Below are positions 1-5,143 of a stretch of 5,143 nt of DNA, one piece after another. Position 1 is the first letter of the stretch, and each line of letters starts with the position of its first letter. The DNA lies in the NCBI GenBank assembly GCA_030589175.1, contig JAUUWJ010000072.1, positions 1-5,143 of the forward strand, written 5' to 3'. The position numbers were made by a program, and so were the translations under genes. This DNA comes from Actinomycetes bacterium (lineage in GTDB: Bacteria; Actinomycetota; Aquicultoria; SURF-47; JAUUWJ01). The notes below the pieces were generated by a model. That model was not told the origin of the DNA. It did not search any database and worked only from the letters and a program-made list of their open reading frames with translations.

Positions 1-1570
<1,570 letters not shown>

Positions 1571-1592
1571 AGCCGCATACTTTCACAAATAA

Positions 1593-1601
1593 ATTATAAC
1601 A
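1593..1601 (-). promoter_or_regulatory. Candidate extended -10 promoter for gyrB
   Basis: On the minus strand this reads TGTTATAAT, an exact extended -10 (TGnTATAAT) with a perfect TATAAT hexamer. No good -35 hexamer lies 16-18 bp upstream, which is tolerated in extended -10 promoters. Transcription would start near 1586 and give a leader of about 125 nt containing the inverted repeats. A second perfect TATAAT at 1545-1550 lacks both an extended -10 and a recognisable -35, so it is the weaker candidate. Confidence 0.55.
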
Positions 1602-1679
1602 CTTTTCAGCCGTTGTTTCGGAACTTATTTTCTTTTTTTTGACAACAATAATTCTTTTCTTCGCCTTTCCTCCTACTTG

Positions 1680-1994
1680 CTAGCTGCGAAAACGTATGTT
1701 TTTTATTAGCTCCTTGCCTAGATGTTTATTGAGCTTTTCGCGAAGCTGCTCAGCCATTAGGCTCAGCTGCTGGCTCCAGGCAGGGCTAGCTGCCTTCACG
1801 TATAAAGTGTCTTTAATAATCTTTACCGCCTTGCTTTTAGCCGCAATTTCTTTGCCTACAACCTTCGGCCAACAAGTTACGGCCATGTTTCTCTCGATCC
1901 CTTTTTTTAACCCCATTCTGTCGGTGGTTTGATCAATTAGTTCTCTTAGGAGGAGTAGGTCTCTGGTTTTTTTCACGTTAGTGCGGGAGCTCAT
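1680..1994 (-). CDS. DUF721 / DciA-like protein
   Basis: This is a 104-residue protein of the DUF721 family. The family includes DciA, a loader or partner of the replicative helicase DnaB in bacteria without DnaC or DnaI. The family pattern is visible: a helical N-terminus, then W42 in a WPKVVGKEIA segment, a strand-like TLYVKAASPAW segment ending at W72, the helix QQLSLMAEQLREKLNKHLG, and a C-terminal KNIRFRS ending typical of the family. The length matches short DUF721 proteins that lack the long disordered extensions of some DciA proteins. The ATG at 1994 lies inside recF, so the genes overlap by 17 nt and are probably translationally coupled. The nearest Shine-Dalgarno-like sequence (GGAG) is about 12 nt upstream and poorly placed. 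Position between recF and gyrB is a recurring arrangement for this family. Family assignment is confident; helicase loading in this organism is inference. Confidence 0.88.
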   Translation of the reverse strand: MSSRTNVKKTRDLLLLRELIDQTTDRMGLKKGIERNMAVTCWPKVVGKEIAAKSKAVKIIKDTLYVKAASPAWSQQLSLMAEQLREKLNKHLGKELIKNIRFRS

Positions 1995-3009
1995 ATTTTC
2001 TAATTTCTCCGTTCATGCTCAAGCCTAAGTCATCAGTTGATGTTATAAAGACCTGCTCGCACCCACAAATCACGCCTAACAAAAGCTGTCTTCGCTCAAT
2101 ATCGAGCTCGCTTAGAGCATCGTCTAGTATTAGAAGGGGTTTTATTTTTTTCTTTCTGAGGTCTTCTACTTGCGCTATTTTTAAGGCAAGGCAAGCTGAT
2201 TTTTTCTCGCCCCTGGACCCAAGAGTGGCTACGTCGATCTCATTAATGTTTAGCGTAAAGTCGTCTCTGTGAGAGCCGACCACACAAAATCCCGTCTTTT
2301 CTTCCAGCCTTTTTCTTTCCTCAAGTTGTGACAGCAAGCTTTCTGCAATATTGTCTGTGTTTGTCTTTGAAGCATATCTCAACGACACGCCCTCGGTCCT
2401 GCCACCAGAGAGTCTTTTGTATACCAATGCTACACCCTCCTCAACTTCACTTAAGTATTTTAGTCTCTCTTTAATTATGCTTGCCGCTCTCTCGACCAAC
2501 TGTTTATTAAAGCTCCACAGTAGCGTTTCTTCTGTCTTGCCCCTTTTCAAAAGATCGTTTTTTTGTTTAACAATCTTTTGATATTCTATGGTGTTTTTTT
2601 TATGTTTTTCTTTCAAGAGAGAGATGGCGTTATCTAAAAAGCGTCTTCTTGCACTTGGTCCCCCGTTAAAAAAGTTATCCTCGCCCAGCCCAAGACTCAC
2701 TATGGGAAGGGGGCCCTGGGGACATCTTCTCTCTATTCTAACGTCTTCATTTTCCTTTTGAGCCACAAAGCGATATTCGAAGAGGTTGTTCCCCTTCTCA
2801 ACCTCTGCCTTTATTATAGCGCAGTCTTTTCCAAATCTAATTATGTTATCCCTGTCCCCGTTAAAAGAGTTGAGCCTCATCAGTGCTTCCATGGCGTTGC
2901 TTTTACCGGAAGCGTTTGGGCCTTTAATAAAGTTGATTCTCCCCACCCCTTCAAGTTTAAGTTGCTTGTGGTTTCTGTAATCCTTAAGCAATAACGATTT
3001 TATTTTCAG
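1978..3009 (-). CDS. recF: DNA replication and repair protein RecF, probable CTG start
   Basis: RecF is an SMC/ABC-like ATPase that binds DNA gaps and, with RecO and RecR, helps load RecA. From the proposed start it has 343 residues, slightly shorter than the usual 350-370. Visible motifs are Walker A GPNASGKS (30-37), the RecF-typical GGPSARRRFLDNAISL segment, GSHRDDF (245-251), the ABC signature region LGSRGEKKSACLALK (263-277), Walker B LLILDD (292-297) with SELD downstream, and a final FITSTD. Start choice: no ATG or GTG fits. A TTG at 2991 is in frame but removes the first beta strand and has no well-spaced ribosome site. The CTG at 3009 gives MKIKSLLLKDYRNHK, which aligns with normal RecF N-termini, and sits 7 nt after AGAGGTG (3017-3023). 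It starts 24 nt after dnaN and its 3' end overlaps the DUF721 gene. Family assignment is near certain; the CTG start is a strong inference. Confidence 0.95.
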   Translation of the reverse strand: MKIKSLLLKDYRNHKQLKLEGVGRINFIKGPNASGKSNAMEALMRLNSFNGDRDNIIRFGKDCAIIKAEVEKGNNLFEYRFVAQKENEDVRIERRCPQGPLPIVSLGLGEDNFFNGGPSARRRFLDNAISLLKEKHKKNTIEYQKIVKQKNDLLKRGKTEETLLWSFNKQLVERAASIIKERLKYLSEVEEGVALVYKRLSGGRTEGVSLRYASKTNTDNIAESLLSQLEERKRLEEKTGFCVVGSHRDDFTLNINEIDVATLGSRGEKKSACLALKIAQVEDLRKKKIKPLLILDDALSELDIERRQLLLGVICGCEQVFITSTDDLGLSMNGEIRKYELPH

Positions 3010-3016
3010 CTTTTTT

Positions 3017-3023
3017 CACCTCT
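3017..3023 (-). promoter_or_regulatory. Ribosome binding site that decides the recF start
   Basis: The minus strand reads AGAGGTG followed by A, so GAGGTGA matches seven consecutive bases of the usual Shine-Dalgarno complement to the 16S rRNA tail. Seven bases separate it from the CTG at 3009-3007, ideal spacing, against about 25 nt to the TTG at 2991. A TGA in the recF frame at 3018-3016 rules out any start further upstream. Confidence 0.75.
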
Positions 3024-3033
3024 TGTTTTACGT

Positions 3034-4131
3034 TTAACTTAGCCTTACTGGCATGATTAAATAAGTATAATCTTTGGCTGCCTTTCCTTTTATTAAAACT
3101 GGTTGAGAGGGGTCGTTCATCTCTAAGAGCACTTGTTGATCAGATATGGCTTCCAGTCCATCGATTAAATATTTCGAGTTAAAACAAATATCAATCTCTT
3201 TTTCGCTTTTTTCAATATCTAGCGTCTCGCGAGCACTCCCCGTCTCTGAGCTCTCGTTCTCGATAACCATTTCGCTGTCCTTTATTTTCAGCTTAACCGG
3301 CGTCGTTGGAGAAACAAGAGACATTCTTTTAACTGCCCGTAAAAGCTCTTCCCTGCCAATCGATATCCTTATCTTTCTTTCTTTTGGAAAAAGTTGATCA
3401 GTGTTCGGATATTGTCCTCCCATCAGGCGGCTTGTAAAAACCAGCATCTTATTTTTAAGTGCGACTTGTTTTTCAGAAAAATAAAAGTCCACTACTTCTT
3501 CTTTTTCAACGATTTTTAGTATCTCTTCAACTCCTCGCCTGGGAACTATAAACGACTTTATTTCTTCGCCGCTATCTTTTTTTTGAATTTCTTTTAAGGA
3601 GAGACGGTAGCTGTCTGTTGAAATAATCCTTACCCCTCCTTCTTTTAGTTCAAAGAGGACCCCTGTTAAAATCGGTCTTGTTTCATCTCTTGACACCGAT
3701 GAGAGCGCTTGACGAATAGACTCCGTGATCTTCTCTCCTTTTATGCTAATTTTTTTACCCTTATTTATTTGTGGAAACGGGGGATATTCTTCGGAAGAAA
3801 TCGTGTTCAGTTTAAATTCTACGTTCCCTGATTTAATAAAAAGTTTATTTTTATCTTTATTTAAAGACATGGTGGTTTTTCCCTCTGCAAGGTTTTTTAC
3901 TATGTCGAGCAAAAGGCTCCCAAAAACAACCGCTTTCCCCTCGCTCTTTACATTTGCTTTCGTTTTGTCTTTTATAGCTATTTCTAAATCAGTTGAGTAG
4001 GCACTTATGTTATCTTTTTCAGTTTGTAAAAATATTCCATTTAACACAGGGAGAGTGCTTTTATTTGATAATGCTTTATGAGCATTTTGAATAATTTTCA
4101 ATAATGAACTGTTTTCCAGAGAAACTTCCAT
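3034..4131 (-). CDS. dnaN: DNA polymerase III beta subunit (sliding clamp)
   Basis: DnaN is the ring-shaped sliding clamp that tethers the replicative polymerase to DNA and binds many repair proteins. At 365 residues it has the normal full length for three clamp domains. Family signatures include SNKSTLPVLNGIFL with STDLEIAI in domain I, SVSRDETRPILTGVLFE and STDSYRLSL in domain II, GGQYPNTDQLFP at the domain II/III junction, and the C-terminal YLIMPVRLS, which forms part of the hydrophobic pocket for clamp-binding motifs. The ATG at 4131 gives a typical N-terminus (MEVSLENSSLLKIIQNA). No Shine-Dalgarno sequence precedes it. Instead a TATAAT lies 7 nt upstream, which suggests a leaderless transcript. 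It follows dnaA across the putative origin and precedes recF by 24 nt, so dnaN, recF and the DUF721 gene probably form one transcription unit. Confidence 0.98.
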   Translation of the reverse strand: MEVSLENSSLLKIIQNAHKALSNKSTLPVLNGIFLQTEKDNISAYSTDLEIAIKDKTKANVKSEGKAVVFGSLLLDIVKNLAEGKTTMSLNKDKNKLFIKSGNVEFKLNTISSEEYPPFPQINKGKKISIKGEKITESIRQALSSVSRDETRPILTGVLFELKEGGVRIISTDSYRLSLKEIQKKDSGEEIKSFIVPRRGVEEILKIVEKEEVVDFYFSEKQVALKNKMLVFTSRLMGGQYPNTDQLFPKERKIRISIGREELLRAVKRMSLVSPTTPVKLKIKDSEMVIENESSETGSARETLDIEKSEKEIDICFNSKYLIDGLEAISDQQVLLEMNDPSQPVLIKGKAAKDYTYLIMPVRLS

Positions 4132-4153
4132 AGCTATTATTATATTTATAAAT
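4132..4153. other. AT-rich candidate DNA unwinding element
   Basis: These 22 bp contain only three G/C-class positions at most (G4133 and C4134 near dnaN) and otherwise A and T. They lie directly beyond the trio repeats, where initial melting is expected. The stretch also carries the TATAAT proposed as the dnaN -10 element. Confidence 0.5.
4139..4144 (-). promoter_or_regulatory. Candidate -10 element for leaderless dnaN
   Basis: The minus strand reads a perfect TATAAT with exactly 7 nt between it and the dnaN ATG, the spacing expected if transcription begins at or next to the A of the start codon. No convincing -35 hexamer is present 16-18 bp upstream, where the trio repeats lie. The AT-rich setting makes a chance TATAAT fairly likely, so support rests on the spacing plus the absence of a ribosome site. 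Confidence 0.4.
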
Positions 4154-4168
4154 TAGTAGTAGTAGTAG
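4154..4168 (+). repeat. DnaA-trio array, five perfect TAG repeats
   Basis: Five consecutive TAG triplets on the plus strand (3'-GAT-5' when read in trio convention; CTA on the minus strand), with a TAT at 4169-4171 on one side and AAT at 4151-4153 on the other, which may be degenerate extra trios. DnaA-trios are the single-strand binding sites onto which DnaA oligomers extend during origin melting. The strand and its position next to the AT-rich tract match the Bacillus arrangement. The repeats are uninterrupted, whereas described arrays are often degenerate. Confidence 0.7.
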
Positions 4169-4238
4169 TATATTCTGTTAATTTGTTGAAAAGATAGCAA
4201 GGAGGAGGTTAAGGGGGATGCGGGCGTGAAGAAAAGGT

Positions 4239-4247
4239 TGTGAAAAA
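4239..4247 (-). promoter_or_regulatory. Weak DnaA box
   Basis: The minus strand reads TTTTTCACA, one mismatch (position 3) from TTATTCACA, oriented toward the trio array and opposite to the tandem pair near dnaA. In pyrimidine-rich sequence such a match is easier to get by chance. Confidence 0.4.
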
Positions 4248-4304
4248 GAGGTGGAAAGTTGTTAGTTTTTTGAAAAAAGAAAAAACATTAAAGAAAAAGA
4301 GCGG

Positions 4305-4313
4305 TTCTCCACA
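4305..4313 (+). promoter_or_regulatory. DnaA box, one mismatch
   Basis: TTCTCCACA differs from the consensus TTATCCACA only at position 3 and keeps the CCACA core. It lies 3 nt from a second box in the same orientation. Confidence 0.65.
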
Positions 4314-4316
4314 GAG

Positions 4317-4325
4317 ATATACACA
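4317..4325 (+). promoter_or_regulatory. DnaA box, one mismatch
   Basis: ATATACACA differs from TTATACACA (consensus TTATNCACA) only at position 1. It ends 2 nt before the dnaA stop codon and forms a 12-nt-period tandem pair with the neighbouring box, so two DnaA protomers could bind on roughly the same helix face. Confidence 0.6.
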
Positions 4326-4327
4326 AG

Positions 4328-5143
4328 TTAAGATTGTTTAATTTTGTTGGTGAGCTCTTGGATCACGTTGTATATATCTCTCTTAACATTAATTAACTTC
4401 TCGATTTTTGAGTTCGCATGCATGACAGTAGTGTGGTCTCGTCCACCGAAGTGTTCTCCTATCTTGGGAAGGGATAAGTCGGTTAGCTCTCGCGTGAGGT
4501 ATATTGCGATTTGTCTGGGAAAAACGATGTTTTGGGAGCGACGGTTGCCGGTGAGCTCTACCTTAGAGGTGTTAAAATAGCGGCACACCTCGGTCTGAAT
4601 TTTTTTAACGCTTATAGGACGAGTGTTTTCGGGAAAAATATCTTTTAAAACAGATTTGGCAAGGTCTAGGGTGATCGTGGTGTTGGTTAGGCTTGAAAAC
4701 GCGACAACCCGAATAAGGGCGCCCTCAAGCTCCCGGATGTTTGATTGTATTCTAGACGCTATATAGTCAAGTACAGAGCTGTCAATATTCAGGCCATCTG
4801 TAGCCACTCTTTTTTTAAGAATAGCGATTCTAGTTTCAAGGTCTGGGGGCTGAATGTCTGTTATTAGGCCCCAGACAAAACGAGAGCGCAGCCTTTCTTC
4901 GAGGGTAGAAATATCTTTTGGCGGCCTATCGCTTGATATAACAACCTGCTTGCCAGCCTCAAGCAATGTGTTAAATGTATGGAAAAACTCCTCCTGGGTT
5001 GCCTCTTTTTTTTCAAGGAACTGAATGTCGTCGATGAGTAAAACGTCGGTGCTCCTATACATTTTTTGAAAGCCAGAAATTTTTTGCTTGTCTCTTATTG
5101 AATTAATAAAATCGTTTGTGAATTTTTCCGTAGAAACGTACTT
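4328..5143 (-). CDS. dnaA: Chromosomal replication initiator DnaA, 5' part outside window
   Basis: DnaA is the AAA+ initiator that binds origin boxes and melts origin DNA. The visible 271 residues run from mid AAA+ domain to the C-terminus; the frame is open to the window edge and the Walker A region is beyond it. Seen in order: the segment before Walker B ([18 protein letters not shown]), Walker B LLIDDIQF (about visible residues 35-42), sensor I in VVISSDRPP, the box VII arginine-finger region [22 protein letters not shown], sensor II region [10 protein letters not shown], then domain IV with [13 protein letters not shown] and the DnaA signature [16 protein letters not shown] that reads DnaA boxes. 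An internal ATG at 5062 is not the real start, because conserved DnaA sequence continues upstream of it. The TAA stop at 4330-4328 is followed within 2 nt by DnaA boxes, consistent with DnaA acting on the adjacent gap. Confidence 0.98.
   Translation of the reverse strand, partial: KYVSTEKFTNDFINSIRDKQKISGFQKMYRSTDVLLIDDIQFLEKKEATQEEFFHTFNTLLEAGKQVVISSDRPPKDISTLEERLRSRFVWGLITDIQPPDLETRIAILKKRVATDGLNIDSSVLDYIASRIQSNIRELEGALIRVVAFSSLTNTTITLDLAKSVLKDIFPENTRPISVKKIQTEVCRYFNTSKVELTGNRRSQNIVFPRQIAIYLTRELTDLSLPKIGEHFGGRDHTTVMHANSKIEKLINVKRDIYNVIQELTNKIKQS

Larger units (their letters stand above)
4132..4327. other. Putative chromosomal replication origin (oriC), dnaA-dnaN intergenic
   Basis: This 196-nt gap between dnaA and dnaN holds no gene. 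Reading along the minus strand from dnaA to dnaN it contains two near-consensus DnaA boxes, two weaker box-like sites, a pyrimidine-rich spacer with a GC-rich block (about 4209-4227), five perfect CTA trinucleotides (4168-4154) and an AT-rich tract reaching the dnaN start. The polarity of boxes, GC block, trios and AT tract is the same as in the basal unwinding system of the Bacillus subtilis origin, which also lies between dnaA and dnaN. Boxes upstream of dnaA, if any, are outside the window. Assignment as origin is inference from gene context plus motifs. Confidence 0.8.

Noticed and set aside
1593..1646. TTGTCA (minus, about 1646-1641) as the -35 for the TATAAT at 1593-1598
   Set aside because: The spacing is about 42 bp, far beyond the 16-19 bp required.
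2986..3019. Short GTG reading frame starting within the recF ribosome site
   Set aside because: It would encode only about 11 residues and has no ribosome site of its own. The GTG is part of the Shine-Dalgarno for the CTG start.
4265..4286. Symmetric T-run/A-run inverted repeat downstream of dnaA as a terminator
   Set aside because: The stem would be A-U only and lacks a GC-rich base, so it is not a convincing intrinsic terminator. It is more likely part of the AT-rich, purine-skewed origin spacer.
4328..5062. dnaA as a 244-residue gene starting at the ATG at 5062
   Set aside because: Conserved DnaA sequence continues in frame upstream to the window edge, and a start here would split the AAA+ domain just before Walker B.

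Overview
This is a chromosomal replication-origin locus from a bacterium, read from its complementary strand. All five genes lie on the minus strand. In transcription order (right to left) they are dnaA (5' part outside the window), dnaN, recF, a short DUF721/DciA-like gene, and gyrB (3' part outside the window). The order dnaA-dnaN-recF-DUF721-gyrB is a classic ancestral arrangement, known for example from Actinobacteria and some other Gram-positive-type or deep lineages. Base composition is moderate to low in GC, and the proteins are lysine-rich and conventional. The sequence alone does not let me name a phylum. A low-GC, possibly uncultivated lineage with an actinobacterial/firmicute-like origin layout is as far as I would go.

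Layout. 1-1461 encodes gyrB (GyrB residues 1-487, with the GHKL ATPase, transducer and start of TOPRIM). 1462-1679 is a 218-nt gyrB leader with an extended -10 promoter candidate and several interlocking inverted repeats, one of which is complementary to the gyrB start codon region. 1680-1994 encodes the DUF721/DciA-like protein, overlapping recF by 17 nt. recF occupies 1978-3009 and appears to start at a rare CTG codon. dnaN is 3034-4131. 4132-4327 is a 196-nt intergenic region with the expected anatomy of an origin: two near-consensus DnaA boxes next to the dnaA stop, weaker boxes, a purine/pyrimidine-skewed spacer with a GC-rich block, five perfect DnaA-trio repeats, and an AT-rich tract abutting dnaN. 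4328-5143 is the 3' two thirds of dnaA.

How the parts work together. DnaA binds the boxes and, by analogy with Bacillus subtilis, would be loaded from them onto the trio repeats to open the AT-rich DNA. The DciA-like protein is a candidate for helping load the replicative helicase. DnaN is the sliding clamp, RecF acts on gaps and stalled forks, and GyrB is the ATPase subunit of the gyrase that removes positive supercoils ahead of forks.

No new multi-gene system is visible. The points most worth following are non-coding or concern translation starts: (i) the gyrB leader, with alternative hairpins and an 8-nt perfect complement to the GTG start region; (ii) the compact origin with five identical trios lying far from the best DnaA boxes; (iii) a likely leaderless dnaN transcript whose promoter overlaps the origin unwinding region; (iv) the CTG start of recF.
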